Positions 1-7,618 of a DNA stretch of 26,310 nt are shown here, piece by piece. The DNA is from an uncultured Prevotella sp. (GTDB lineage Bacteria; Bacteroidota; Bacteroidia; Bacteroidales; Bacteroidaceae): assembly GCA_900539625.1 (NCBI GenBank), contig UQCW01000038.1, forward strand, positions 1 to 26,310, written 5' to 3'. Under the pieces are notes generated by a model. That model had not been told where the DNA came from. It saw only the letters and a list, made by a program, of their open reading frames with translations, and did no database searches. Within the stretch, counting starts at the first letter, position 1. The number at the start of each line of letters is the position of its first letter. Position numbers and translations under genes: made by a program.

Positions 1-90
1 AACCCCCCCACCCCCCCCCCCCCCCCGGAAACCCCCCGCCCCGCCGGGGGCCCCCCCGCCCCCGCCCCCCCCCCACAAACCCGGCCGCCC
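1..90. other. C/G homopolymer-rich contig end, probable artefact
   Basis: Almost every base is C or G, with long C runs, and composition changes abruptly to ordinary sequence near base 90. Nothing coding or structured is visible. Poly-G tails from two-colour sequencing, assembled as their complement at a contig end, would look like this. I would not read biology from it. Confidence 0.7.
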
Positions 91-242
91 GCGAGTAGAT
101 AACCTCTTAAGCAGGTTTTCAAAATTACCAAGTAATGGGAAATGCACATCAACGGGGCCGCGTTTGTCCCATCAAATCGCAGATTTTGGAGCGGCAAAGC
201 AAAAATTAAGGCTGGCACACACCGTTTTTACAGTAAAAATGC

Positions 243-250
243 TACCTTTG
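243..250 (+). promoter_or_regulatory. -7 element TACCTTTG of the DUF5606 gene
   Basis: TACCTTTG matches the Bacteroidetes -7 consensus TAnnTTTG and lies 37 bases before the ATG at 288. A T-run at 225-229 is a weak candidate for the upstream element. The leader is A-rich without a Shine-Dalgarno, as is normal in this phylum. Confidence 0.7.
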
Positions 251-287
251 CCAATCGAAACTGATAACAAACAAAAGAACACAAAAA

Positions 288-731
288 ATGAAAGATATCA
301 TCTTGGCCATTTCCGGCAAACCAGGTCTCTATCGTCTCGTTTCTCAGGGACACAACATGCTCATCGTTGAAACCATCGATGCCAACAAGAAGCGCATCCC
401 CGCAGGTGTTCGCGACCGCGTCACTTCGCTCAACGACGTGTCTATGTACACCGATGAAGACGACAAACCTTTGATGGAAATCTTTGAAAACATCAAGAAT
501 AAGGAAAACGGACAGGCTGTGGCGCTCGATTATAAGAAAGCTTCAGCAGCTGAACTGGCTGACTTTATGGCTGCCGTTTTGCCAAACTACGACCGTGACC
601 GTGTTTACAACACTGATATCAAAAAGCTCATCCAATGGTATAACATCCTCATCAACAACGGATACACCACCTTCGTTGAAGAGGAAGAAAACGCATCTGA
701 AACCGAAAATGCAGCTGAAACTGCAGAGTGA
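288..731 (+). CDS. DUF5606 domain-containing protein
   Basis: This 147-residue protein begins MKDIILAISGKPGLYRLVSQ, which I recognise as the start of the Bacteroidetes-specific DUF5606 family. The rest reads as a small mixed alpha/beta cytoplasmic domain with no signal peptide or membrane segment, ending in a Glu/Ala-rich acidic tail (about residues 130-147) that is probably disordered. The molecular function of the family is unknown to me. The start at 288 is preferred because it gives the conserved N-terminus and follows a good -7 element by 37 bases. It is a single-gene unit: a strong terminator follows at 762-794 and the next gene is convergent. Confidence 0.9.
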   Translation: MKDIILAISGKPGLYRLVSQGHNMLIVETIDANKKRIPAGVRDRVTSLNDVSMYTDEDDKPLMEIFENIKNKENGQAVALDYKKASAAELADFMAAVLPNYDRDRVYNTDIKKLIQWYNILINNGYTTFVEEEENASETENAAETAE

Positions 732-761
732 TTTCATAATTTGTTGAAAAACTTTTAGTGT

Positions 762-794
762 AGGGCCGCTTGCTTCATGCAGGCGGCTCTTTTT
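762..794 (+). terminator. Intrinsic terminator after the DUF5606 gene
   Basis: A 12-bp stem (762-773 with 779-790, including G-T wobbles) closes a 5-base TTCAT loop and runs into TTTTT at 790-794. It sits between the convergent DUF5606 and crcB genes. Confidence 0.85.
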
Positions 795-877
795 GTAGGC
801 ATTTTCCTGACGGCGTCTGTGGCGAAAGTTGCCGTGGCGGAGTCAAGTAATTAATGCTGAAAAAATTGAACGCCTAC

Positions 878-1258
878 TTATGCCTGGAGGATTTTTCCTC
901 CAGCCCATACTCCGGCAAACACTCCGGCGAGCCCGAGTGCAACACTTCCGCAGACGTAGCAGGCAAACTGCCAGTGCATGCCAGAGCGGAGAAGATGTAG
1001 CGCTTCGTTGGAAAAGGTGGAGAAAGTGGTGAAGCCGCCGCAGAGCCCAACGGTGAGCAATAGGCGATATTCTTGGGCGAGACTGCAACGCTCGCTCAGC
1101 GTGTAAAGCAGTCCGATGAGCAGGCAGCCAAATAGGTTGACGGAGAGGGTGGGCCAGGGAAAAGCCGACGCGATGTTGCGGCCAATTAACAGCGAGGCGA
1201 GATAACGGCATACACTGCCAGCGCCGCCTCCGAGAAAAACCAGGAAGAGTTCTTTCAT
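878..1258 (-). CDS. crcB: Fluoride efflux channel CrcB/Fluc
   Basis: The 126-residue product has four hydrophobic segments (roughly residues 3-25, 33-53, 65-88, 97-120) and the Fluc hallmarks GGGAGSVCRY near the N-terminus, SVNLFG in helix 2 and GGFTTFSTFS in helix 3, the last holding the Phe and Thr/Ser residues that line the fluoride pore. Fluc proteins form dual-topology dimers in the inner membrane and export F-. Length is normal for the family. A minus-strand -7 element lies at 1287-1294. I saw no fluoride riboswitch signature in the 200-bp divergent region shared with the flavin reductase. The stop codon (878-880) is the end of a repeat-like string, AACGCCTACTTA, resembling the dispersed CACCTACTTA repeat elsewhere in the window. 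Confidence 0.95.
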   Translation of the reverse strand: MKELFLVFLGGGAGSVCRYLASLLIGRNIASAFPWPTLSVNLFGCLLIGLLYTLSERCSLAQEYRLLLTVGLCGGFTTFSTFSNEALHLLRSGMHWQFACYVCGSVALGLAGVFAGVWAGGKILQA

Positions 1259-1286
1259 TGTCGTGGGGTGATTTTTAAATTGAGCG

Positions 1287-1294
1287 CAAAGTTA
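1287..1294 (-). promoter_or_regulatory. -7 element of crcB (TAACTTTG on the minus strand)
   Basis: Read on the minus strand this is TAACTTTG followed by C, 28 bases upstream of the crcB ATG. No convincing -33 element was identified. Confidence 0.6.
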
Positions 1295-1370
1295 CAAATA
1301 TCCTGTTTATCAGAAGCTGGAATTTGGTCCATTTGAGATTTCAGACATAGGGCAGGATTGGAGCAAAATG

Positions 1371-1405
1371 TTTTGTGGGTGAATCGGAAATATGTTGTAT
1401 CTTTG
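1371..1405 (+). promoter_or_regulatory. Promoter of the flavin reductase gene
   Basis: TTTTG at 1371-1375 and TATCTTTG at 1398-1405 fit the Bacteroidetes -33/-7 pattern with a 22-base spacer. The gene starts at 1460, giving a leader of about 45 bases. Confidence 0.75.
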
Positions 1406-1459
1406 CATAAGTAATAGACCATTACGAAGTACAAACATAACCCCAAAAAATAGTTTGAC

Positions 1460-1975
1460 ATGAAAAAGACAGATCTTTCACAGTTGGCCCGTGAAGATGC
1501 TTTCAATCTGATAGGCAAGGAATGGATGCTGGTGACAGCCGGTACGCTTGAACATTACAACACCATGACGGCTTCATGGGGTGGCATCGGATGGTTGTGG
1601 AACAAGCCAGTGGCCTTTGTTTTTATACGTCCGGAACGCTTCACACATCAGTTCATTGAGGAAAACGAGCGTATGACGCTTTCTTTCCTGGGTGAAGAAC
1701 ACCGCGACATCTTGAATTTCTGCGGTTCTAAATCGGGCCGTGACCACGATAAAGCCAAGGAAACAGGATTGCAACCTGTCAAGACGGAACTCGGCTGCGT
1801 CGCTTTTCAGCAGGCTCGTCTCACGCTGGAGGGACGTAAACTCTATAAGAGTGCTTTCAAGGCAGAAAATTTTCTTGACAAAGCTGCCTTGGAACGCTGG
1901 TACAACGACAAACCAGGTGGTTCGCTCCATGATGTCTATGTTGTGGAGATAGAAAATGTTTATACTGCCGAATAA
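1460..1975 (+). CDS. Flavin reductase family protein
   Basis: The 171-residue protein matches the FMN-binding split-barrel flavin reductase family (DIM6/NTAB type). The stretch NTMTASWGGIGWLWNKPV (about residues 34-51) is the family's flavin-binding N-T-M-T-x-S-W region, followed by FVFIRPERFTHQFI, which contacts the cofactor phosphate in relatives. Such proteins reduce free flavins with NAD(P)H or use bound FMN for small-molecule reductions; the substrate cannot be read from sequence. No signal peptide, so cytoplasmic. It is transcribed from its own promoter (1371-1405), divergently from crcB. A MerR-type regulator gene starts 54 bases downstream, but nothing in the sequence links the two functionally. 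Confidence 0.88.
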   Translation: MKKTDLSQLAREDAFNLIGKEWMLVTAGTLEHYNTMTASWGGIGWLWNKPVAFVFIRPERFTHQFIEENERMTLSFLGEEHRDILNFCGSKSGRDHDKAKETGLQPVKTELGCVAFQQARLTLEGRKLYKSAFKAENFLDKAALERWYNDKPGGSLHDVYVVEIENVYTAE

Positions 1976-2029
1976 GACAAAAAATAAGTTGGGCAATTTT
2001 GACCTGTATTACTTTAAAGCCTATTTACC

Positions 2030-2374
2030 ATGAGTCTCAACACCAACAAAGACCTCAAGCAGTTTTACTCCATCGGAGAGGTGGCAGCCATGTTTGAGGT
2101 GAACGAAACCACGCTCCGCTTTTGGGAAAAGGAATTTCCGCAGATTGCCCCCCAGAAGATGGGTAAGGCACGCCGATACACCAAGGCCGACGTGGAACAG
2201 GTGCGCCTCGTTCACGGTCTCGTCAAAGTCAGGGGACTAAAAATCGCTGCGGCGCGAGAGTTGCTGAAGAAAAACAAAACCGGCATGGTGCAAACCGTTG
2301 AAGTGGTTGACCGGCTACGGAAAGTCAAAGCGGAATTGCAGGCGCTTCGGGAAGAACTCGGATGTATGGAATGA
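2030..2374 (+). CDS. MerR family transcriptional regulator
   Basis: This 114-residue protein carries a MerR-type winged helix-turn-helix: YSIGEVAAMFEVNETTLRFW (about residues 13-32), then a wing ending GKARRYTKADVEQV, and the arm helix RGLKIAAARELLKKN. After residue about 85 comes a short coiled-coil-like helix (VVDRLRKVKAELQALREEL) for dimerisation and nothing that looks like a ligand-binding domain or metal-binding cysteines. This small form is common and usually of unknown target in Bacteroidetes. Upstream there is no clear -7 element. A GCATTC-GGGAA-GAATGC hairpin (2395-2411) lies just after it. Confidence 0.9.
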   Translation: MSLNTNKDLKQFYSIGEVAAMFEVNETTLRFWEKEFPQIAPQKMGKARRYTKADVEQVRLVHGLVKVRGLKIAAARELLKKNKTGMVQTVEVVDRLRKVKAELQALREELGCME

Positions 2375-2394
2375 ACGGGTATCGTTAGAGACCT

Positions 2395-2411
2395 GCATTC
2401 GGGAAGAATGC
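2395..2411 (+). terminator. Perfect hairpin after the MerR gene, possible terminator
   Basis: A 6-bp perfect stem (2395-2400 with 2406-2411) and a GGGAA loop, 20 bases after the stop codon. There is no clear T-run, so termination is uncertain. Confidence 0.4.
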
Positions 2412-2446
2412 CGCTTGCTTGTTCCCTTACTCAAATGATGCTCAGC

Positions 2447-2491
2447 AAAATAATAATTCTGACCACCTACTTAATTTTAACCACCTACTTA
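2447..2491 (+). repeat. Two copies of the dispersed CACCTACTTA repeat before radA
   Basis: The first copy (2447-2473) reads AAAATAATAATTCTGACC followed by ACCTACTTA, and a shorter copy, AACCACCTACTTA, follows at 2479-2491, five bases before the radA ATG. The same string forms both ends of the foldback element at 9406-9596 and recurs at 21831-21855. These look like half-elements left in intergenic DNA. Confidence 0.7.
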
Positions 2492-2495
2492 TAAT

Positions 2496-3875
2496 ATGGC
2501 AAAGGAAAAAAACGTTTACGTGTGCAGCGAGTGCGGGCAGGAGTCTCCGAAGTGGGTGGGACGCTGCCCCAGTTGTGGTGCCTGGAACACATTCAAGCAA
2601 ATGACGGTTCGTGCCGCAAGTCCTGCTGCGGGACGTGCTGGCGGGGCTTTGTCGGGCCTGATAAAGAGCGAAAGCCGCCCCGTGGCGCTGTCTGACATCT
2701 CCGTTGAGGCCGAAACACGCATTTCCACCAACGATGCGGAGTTCGACCGTGTGCTCGGTGGTGGCATCGTGCCCGGTTCGCTCACGCTTCTCGGCGGCGA
2801 GCCAGGCATCGGAAAATCAACGCTTCTCTTGCAAACCGTTCTCAATATGCCGGGCCGAAAATTGCTCTATGTGAGCGGCGAAGAGAGTGAACGCCAAATC
2901 AAGCTCCGTGCCGATCGCCTCTCGAAAGCAACGTCGGAATGCCTCTTGCTTTGCGACACGCGCCTGGAAAGCATCTTTATGCACCTGAAAAATGTCAAGC
3001 CCGATCTTCTCGTCATCGATTCCATACAAACCATTGCCTGCGAAGCCATCGACGCCTCGCCAGGTTCTGTCACCCAAATTCGGGAATGTGCCGCGGCCAT
3101 CCTGAAGTATGCCAAAGAGAGCGGTGTGCCAGTCATCCTCATTGGCCACATCACCAAAGACGGCAGTATTGCCGGACCGAAGGTGTTGGAACACATCGTT
3201 GACACCGTCTTGCAGTTTGAAGGCGACCGCCATTATCTCTATCGCATCTTGCGCAGCATCAAAAACCGCTTCGGCTCCACCTCCGAATTAGGCATCTACG
3301 AAATGCTCGGCTCCGGACTGCGGCCCGTTGACAATCCCTCCGAACTCCTTCTGACGCAGGGCAACGACGAATTGAGCGGAGTGGCCATCGCCGCTGCCAT
3401 CGAAGGCGTGCGTCCTTTCCTGATTGAGACGCAGGCCCTTGTCTCCACGGCAGCCTATGGCACGCCGCAACGCTCAGCCACCGGTTTCGACCTCCGTCGC
3501 CTCAATATGCTGTTGGCCGTGCTGGAAAAACGCGTCGGTTTTAAGTTGGCCCAAAAAGACGTTTTCCTCAATATCGCCGGCGGCATCCGAGTGACCGACC
3601 CCGCCATCGACCTCTCTGTCATTGCTTCGGTGCTTTCCAGCAATGTCGACACCGCCATCGAACGCAACGTGTGCATGGCGGGCGAAGTGGGGCTTAGCGG
3701 AGAAATCCGCCCCGTCACGCGCATCGCGCAACGCATTGCCGAAGCCGAAAAACTGGGATTCTCACGCTTCATTCTCCCCGATGCCAATCTCAAGGGACTT
3801 GAGGGTGCCAAACGCCACATCGAGCTCGTTCCCGTCCATCGCGTTGAAGAAGCCCTGCGTGCGCTCTTCGGCTGA
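2496..3875 (+). CDS. radA: DNA repair protein RadA
   Basis: The 459-residue product is full-length RadA (Sms), a RecA-like, DnaB-like ring helicase that drives branch migration during recombinational repair. Domains in order: an N-terminal C4 zinc finger (Cys10, Cys13, Cys24, Cys27), the ATPase core with Walker A GGEPGIGKST at residues 100-109 and Walker B-like LLVIDSIQT, the RadA-specific KNRFG motif in SIKNRFGSTSE (about residue 255), and a C-terminal Lon-protease-like domain with GEVGLSGEIRPV. All key residues are present. The start at 2496 gives the usual N-terminus right before the zinc finger. It is preceded by two dispersed repeat copies and no obvious promoter; a 105-bp gap separates it from the FAD protein gene. 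Confidence 0.97.
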   Translation: MAKEKNVYVCSECGQESPKWVGRCPSCGAWNTFKQMTVRAASPAAGRAGGALSGLIKSESRPVALSDISVEAETRISTNDAEFDRVLGGGIVPGSLTLLGGEPGIGKSTLLLQTVLNMPGRKLLYVSGEESERQIKLRADRLSKATSECLLLCDTRLESIFMHLKNVKPDLLVIDSIQTIACEAIDASPGSVTQIRECAAAILKYAKESGVPVILIGHITKDGSIAGPKVLEHIVDTVLQFEGDRHYLYRILRSIKNRFGSTSELGIYEMLGSGLRPVDNPSELLLTQGNDELSGVAIAAAIEGVRPFLIETQALVSTAAYGTPQRSATGFDLRRLNMLLAVLEKRVGFKLAQKDVFLNIAGGIRVTDPAIDLSVIASVLSSNVDTAIERNVCMAGEVGLSGEIRPVTRIAQRIAEAEKLGFSRFILPDANLKGLEGAKRHIELVPVHRVEEALRALFG

Positions 3876-3980
3876 TGGGAACGCAGGGGAAATGACGTAC
3901 GTTTGGAAATACGTCGTGCCAAATAAAAAAAACGAGGACCTTCAACGAAACAGCCCCTCTCAACCATTTATAAGAACATT

Positions 3981-5600
3981 ATGCAGAAAACACTCACCCT
4001 TCGAGTTCTTCCCCAAATAGCCGCGCAAGACCGCGAACTTCGCCGCTATGTTGCTGGCGAAATGGCCATTGATGCACGCACCATCTGTGACTTACGCATT
4101 CGTCGACGCAGCATCGACGCGCGTCAGCGCACCATTTATGTCAACCTCACCGTTGAGGTCTATGTCAACGAAACGGCGCCGGAGACCGACTTCGCGCCCA
4201 TTGAATATCCCGATGTCTCGCGTGGCAAGCAGGCCATCGTTGTCGGAGCCGGTCCGGCCGGACTCTTCGCTGCCCTCCGTCTCATCGAACTCGGCCTTCG
4301 TCCCATTGTGCTTGAGCGTGGAAAAGACGTACACGAGCGCCGCAAAGATATCGCCCTCATCTCACGCGAACACCGCGTAGACCCAGAGAGCAACTATTCC
4401 TTTGGCGAAGGCGGCGCTGGAGCCTATTCCGACGGCAAACTCTACACGCGTTCCAAAAAACGCGGAAACGTTGAACGCATTCTTCGCGTGTTTTGCCAGC
4501 ATGGTGCCCACACCGACATCCTCTGTGACGCCCATCCCCACATCGGCACCGACCGCCTGCCGCGCATCATTGAAGCCATGCGTGAACAAATCCGCAAATC
4601 GGGTGGTGAAGTCTATTTCCAAAGCCGTGTCGATGCCTTGCTTATGCAACGCGAAACGGTCTGCGGGGTGCGTCTTGAAAACGGGCGGGAATACCAAGGA
4701 CCTGTCATTTTGGCCACGGGGCATTCCGCACGCGACGTTTACCGTTATCTCAAGGAAAGCGGCATACAGATAGAAGCCAAAGGCATAGCCGTTGGTGTGC
4801 GTTTGGAACATCCGGCCTACATCATAGATTGCATACAATATCATAATTCCAAAGGACGTGGCCGCTATCTGCCTGCTGCCGAATATAGCTATGTGGCGCA
4901 GTCGGACGGCCGCGGCGTCTACAGTTTCTGTATGTGTCCCGGTGGCTTCGTCGTTCCCGCCGCCAGCGGTCCGCAGCAAGTCGTGGTCAATGGCATGAGC
5001 CCTTCCACACGCGGTTCGGCTTGGAGCAATTCCGGCATGGTCGTTGAGACGCGCCCAGAAGACCTTGACGGCGAACTCAAGCCGTTTCTCGAGGAAGCCA
5101 TGCGCGATGAGGCTTTCGCCCAGCAGCATGCCGACCTCTTCGAGGCGGAAAACCCCTTGCGCGTCATGTATTTGCAGGAAGCCATTGAGCGTATCTGCTG
5201 GATGCAGGGCGGCAGAAAACAAGTCGCTCCGGCGCAGCGCATGGCCGATTTCGTCAACAACCGCCTCAGCTACGATCTCCCGAAATCGAGCTATTCTCCT
5301 GGCCTCATCTCCTCGCCGCTCCATTTCTGGATGCCGCGCTTCGTTGCCTCCCGTCTGGCCGACGGCTTCAAGCAGTTTGGCCGTAAGAGCCACGGATTCC
5401 TCACCAACGAAGCCGTGGTCATTGCAGCGGAAACGCGCACCTCGTCGCCTGTACGCATCGTCAGAAATCCTGAAACGCTCAGCCATGTAAGCATCGCCGG
5501 ACTTTATCCTTGTGGCGAAGGCGCGGGCTATGCCGGAGGCATCGTTTCTGCGGCCATCGACGGCGAACGCTGTGCTGAGGCCTTGGCTGCCAATGTCTAA
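3981..5600 (+). CDS. Large FAD-dependent dehydrogenase (COG2509-like)
   Basis: The 539-residue protein has a ~80-residue N-terminal extension with alpha/beta character, then a Rossmann FAD-binding fold with VVGAGPAGLFAALRLIELG (GAGPAG at residues 89-94) ending in the acidic VLERG, which binds the adenosine ribose. The following segment SNYSFGEGGAGAYSDGKLYT and a C-terminal CGEGAGYAGGIVSAAIDG (the second FAD contact) are typical of the uncharacterised FAD-dependent dehydrogenase family COG2509. Substrate and electron acceptor are unknown. No signal peptide or membrane segment. An inverted repeat GACGTA/TACGTC lies at 3896-3919 upstream but is weak. A clear terminator follows at 5672-5692. The long reverse-strand frame over this gene is a codon-bias shadow. 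Confidence 0.9.
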   Translation: MQKTLTLRVLPQIAAQDRELRRYVAGEMAIDARTICDLRIRRRSIDARQRTIYVNLTVEVYVNETAPETDFAPIEYPDVSRGKQAIVVGAGPAGLFAALRLIELGLRPIVLERGKDVHERRKDIALISREHRVDPESNYSFGEGGAGAYSDGKLYTRSKKRGNVERILRVFCQHGAHTDILCDAHPHIGTDRLPRIIEAMREQIRKSGGEVYFQSRVDALLMQRETVCGVRLENGREYQGPVILATGHSARDVYRYLKESGIQIEAKGIAVGVRLEHPAYIIDCIQYHNSKGRGRYLPAAEYSYVAQSDGRGVYSFCMCPGGFVVPAASGPQQVVVNGMSPSTRGSAWSNSGMVVETRPEDLDGELKPFLEEAMRDEAFAQQHADLFEAENPLRVMYLQEAIERICWMQGGRKQVAPAQRMADFVNNRLSYDLPKSSYSPGLISSPLHFWMPRFVASRLADGFKQFGRKSHGFLTNEAVVIAAETRTSSPVRIVRNPETLSHVSIAGLYPCGEGAGYAGGIVSAAIDGERCAEALAANV

Positions 5601-5671
5601 GTCACCATGACTAAACCAGCGGTGAGCATAGGGCAAAAACAAAGCTAAATCTTGATATTTGTAAAAATCCA

Positions 5672-5692
5672 GGTTGCATCAACCCTTTTTTT
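5672..5692 (+). terminator. Intrinsic terminator after the FAD dehydrogenase gene
   Basis: GGTTG-CAT-CAACC stem-loop (5672-5684) followed by C and seven T (5686-5692). Short stem but a strong T-run. Confidence 0.7.
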
Positions 5693-5724
5693 GAAGCCGA
5701 CTTGACTTTTTCTTGTATAAAATC

Positions 5725-5755
5725 TTGGAATACGGCGATAAAATATGTAGCTTTG
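5725..5755 (+). promoter_or_regulatory. Promoter of the nucleotidyltransferase gene
   Basis: TTG at 5725-5727 and TAGCTTTG at 5748-5755, spacer 20 bases, fit the Bacteroidetes -33/-7 consensus. The start codon follows 38 bases later after an A/C-rich leader. Confidence 0.8.
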
Positions 5756-5792
5756 CAATATCAAAAACAACAACTCAAACAACACATCTAAT

Positions 5793-6704
5793 ATGAAACC
5801 TACATTATTTCTCTTGGCTGCAGGTATGGGCAGCCGTTACGGTGGTTTGAAGCAGCTCGACGGACTGGGTCCTCACGGTGAAACCATCATGGACTACTCT
5901 ATCTATGATGCCATCAACGCTGGCTTCGGCAAACTCGTTTTCGTTATCCGTAAAGACTTCGAAGAAGACTTCCGCAAGGTTGTCCTCGCAAAATATGAAG
6001 GCCACATCCCATGCGAAGTGGTGTTCCAGAGCCTCGACGCTCTTCCTGAAGGTTTCACTTGCCCTGAAGGCCGCACGAAACCTTGGGGTACCAACCACGC
6101 CGTGATGATGGGCGAAAATGTCATCAACGAACCATTTGCCGTTATCAACTGCGACGACTTCTATGATCGCGACGCTTTCCAGGTGATGGGCAAGTTCTTG
6201 AGCAACCTGCCGGAGGGCAGCACTGGCAAATATGCCATGGTTGGTTTCCGTGTAGACAACACGCTTTCTGAGAGTGGTACGGTTAGCCGCGGCGTATGCG
6301 AATACGACGAGAACCACCACTTGAAGTCGGTTGTTGAGCGCACGAAGATCCAGCGTTTCGACGGTGTTGTTAAATATCAGGATGAGAACGGCGAATGGGT
6401 AGCCATTCCTGACACGACTCCTGTTTCAATGAACTTCTGGGGCTTCACTCCCGACTATTTCGCACACAGCAACGAGTTCTTCAAGACGTTCCTTTCAGAC
6501 CCGAAGAACATGGAGAACCTGAAGAGCGAATTTTTCATTCCTTTGATGGTCGACAAACTCATCAAGGAAGGCAAGGCCACTTGCGAAGTGCTCGACACCA
6601 CCTCTAAGTGGTTCGGCGTGACTTATCCTGAGGATCGTCCGGAAGTAGTTGCCAAGTTTGAAAAGCTCGGTGAAGAAGGTGTTTATCCTGAAAAGCTCTT
6701 CTAA
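5793..6704 (+). CDS. NTP-transferase (sugar nucleotidyltransferase-like) protein
   Basis: The 303-residue protein opens with LFLLAAGMGSRYGGLKQLD (residues 5-23), the nucleotide-binding signature of the GT-A-fold nucleotidyltransferases that make NDP-sugars and related activated compounds. FAVINCDDFYD (about residues 114-124) supplies the metal-binding Asp pair, and PWGTNHAVMMG corresponds to the substrate loop before it. There is no left-handed beta-helix acyltransferase domain after the catalytic domain, unlike GlmU. The sugar or alcohol phosphate used cannot be determined here, and no pathway neighbour helps: it is monocistronic, with its own promoter (5725-5755) and terminator (6738-6766). 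Codon use suggests good expression. Cytoplasmic. Confidence 0.88.
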   Translation: MKPTLFLLAAGMGSRYGGLKQLDGLGPHGETIMDYSIYDAINAGFGKLVFVIRKDFEEDFRKVVLAKYEGHIPCEVVFQSLDALPEGFTCPEGRTKPWGTNHAVMMGENVINEPFAVINCDDFYDRDAFQVMGKFLSNLPEGSTGKYAMVGFRVDNTLSESGTVSRGVCEYDENHHLKSVVERTKIQRFDGVVKYQDENGEWVAIPDTTPVSMNFWGFTPDYFAHSNEFFKTFLSDPKNMENLKSEFFIPLMVDKLIKEGKATCEVLDTTSKWFGVTYPEDRPEVVAKFEKLGEEGVYPEKLF

Positions 6705-6737
6705 GAAAGATTTTCATTTTGACTGATATTTTTAGAG

Positions 6738-6766
6738 CCTCCATGTCTTTTGGCATGGGGGTTTTT
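6738..6766 (+). terminator. Intrinsic terminator after the nucleotidyltransferase gene
   Basis: CCTCCATG (6738-6745) pairs with CATGGGGG (6754-6761, one G-T wobble) and TTTTT follows at 6762-6766. Confidence 0.85.
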
Positions 6767-7006
6767 CTTTTTGTCGGATAGTTTCTGCGTCATCGGCGGC
6801 GGTCAGCGACGCTACGTGCGCAGCCTTGCTTTCTTCTTCGTCAGCAGTCTTGCTCCCTTCTTTGTTGGGCGTTGATGCCTCAGAGTTCTCTTTCCTTGCT
6901 GCCTGCTTCGCGCTTTTCAAACCGTGAGAATGCCTTGCGAATCATCTTGAAAAAAGAAAAGTGTAAATTTTTCCGGTGAAAATCTCGTCATTTGTAAAAT
7001 ATTCCA
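6767..7006. other. Intergenic DNA without a convincing gene
   Basis: No convincing ORF. On the minus strand an open frame encodes a Lys/Glu/Ala-rich string that would need a TTG start and runs through the terminator at 6738-6766, so I do not call it. A short ATG frame beginning MIRKAFSRFEKRE (minus strand, near 6930) ends after about 21 codons. This may be a decayed gene end. Confidence 0.4.
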
Positions 7007-7014
7007 TATATTTG
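7007..7014 (+). promoter_or_regulatory. -7 element TATATTTG driving the leuA leader
   Basis: TATATTTG matches the -7 consensus and is followed by GC, as at other promoters here. It would start a transcript near base 7020 that meets the terminator at 7281-7321. The nearest TTTG upstream (6991-6994) is too close to be a -33 element. Confidence 0.55.
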
Positions 7015-7125
7015 CAGATGAATAAAGGCGCGTACTGAATAATCTGTATTAGTCATCCATGTGGCGTTGCCAGATGCTTGGCAGGCTTCGGAAAACTGGA
7101 AAATTCGGGACACCCTTCAAACAAC

Positions 7126-7197
7126 ATGAGAAAAATGAAACATCGTCTGTACATACATCTGCGACTTCGCGGCCTATTTCTATGCCTTGAACGGTAA
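7126..7197 (+). CDS. Candidate leucine-rich leader peptide upstream of leuA
   Basis: A 23-codon ORF, MRKMKHRLYIHLRLRGLFLC then LER, has six leucines, two of them CTA codons. It lies after the -7 element at 7007-7014 and 84 bases before a 16-bp intrinsic terminator. Directly after its stop codon, GAAGTGAG (7199-7206) is perfectly complementary to CTCACTTC (7292-7299), which spans the 5' arm and loop of the terminator stem. That is the layout of a ribosome-mediated attenuator, and the next gene is leuA. Weak points: leuA begins about 300 bases after the terminator, and an overlapping frame reads FAAYFYALNGKEVSGLSTRA, so the region could instead be a decayed gene. Confidence 0.35.
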   Translation: MRKMKHRLYIHLRLRGLFLCLER

Positions 7198-7280
7198 GGA
7201 AGTGAGCGGCTTGTCGACCCGTGCCGATGAGTATTGAAAAGAACGGTGTATGCCTATGCGATGTGTAAACAATAAATACG

Positions 7281-7321
7281 AAACGGTCTTTCTCACTTCA
7301 AACGTGGGAAAGGCCGTTTTT
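7281..7321 (+). terminator. Strong terminator in the leuA leader, possible attenuator
   Basis: A 16-bp stem (7281-7296 with 7304-7319, two G-T wobbles), loop TTCAAAC and T-run 7317-7321. An alternative 8-bp pairing of 7199-7206 with 7292-7299 would disrupt it. Confidence 0.8.
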
Positions 7322-7332
7322 CATTAGGCGGC

Positions 7333-7387
7333 GTGCTGAAAAAGCATTCTTCAGAACCGCTGGAGAATTGCGAATTTTTCAGAGCAC
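7333..7387. repeat. Imperfect hairpin between the leader terminator and the foldback element
   Basis: GTGCTGAAAAAGCATTCT (7333-7350) pairs with 7364-7387 through two small bulges, leaving a 13-base loop. It has no T-run. Its right end, AGAGCACCCC, resembles the ends of other REP-like sequences in the window. Confidence 0.55.
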
Positions 7388-7397
7388 CCCTTGGGCA

Positions 7398-7584
7398 TTA
7401 GTAATGGTAAAAAAATAACTTGACCAATTTTGTGGAGTAAGGAGTTATTTCTTCTGCCCTGTCTTTTTGCCGTTTTTGAAATTTGTCATCGGTCACATAG
7501 CCCGCTATGCTCCCTCTTCCAAATTCCAAAACCAACAAAAATACAGGTCAAAATTGGTCAACTTATTCTTTCACCATTACTTAA
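7398..7584. repeat. 187-bp foldback (MITE-like) element A in the leuA leader
   Basis: The left end 7398-7432 and right end 7549-7584 are inverted repeats of about 35 bp with three mismatches and one gap, both containing TTGACCAATTTTG (or its complement). Pairing continues inward (CCTGTCTTTTTG with CAAAAATACAGG) to an apex CATAG-CCCG-CTATG at 7496-7509. Nearly the whole element can fold into one long hairpin. It encodes no protein and ends 34 bases before the leuA ATG. The same architecture with a different sequence is present at 9406-9596. Confidence 0.75.
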
Positions 7585-7618
7585 AACGCCCAACGAAATC
7601 TTTTAAAACAAGAAACTT

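Noticed and set aside
4362..5642. 426-codon reverse-strand ORF over the FAD dehydrogenase
   Set aside because: It lies entirely antisense to a gene with clear FAD motifs, and its translation has no recognisable domain; long antisense frames are a codon-bias effect here.
6732..6920. 62-codon reverse-strand Lys/Glu/Ala-rich ORF
   Set aside because: It needs a TTG start, runs through a forward-strand terminator and has low-complexity sequence.
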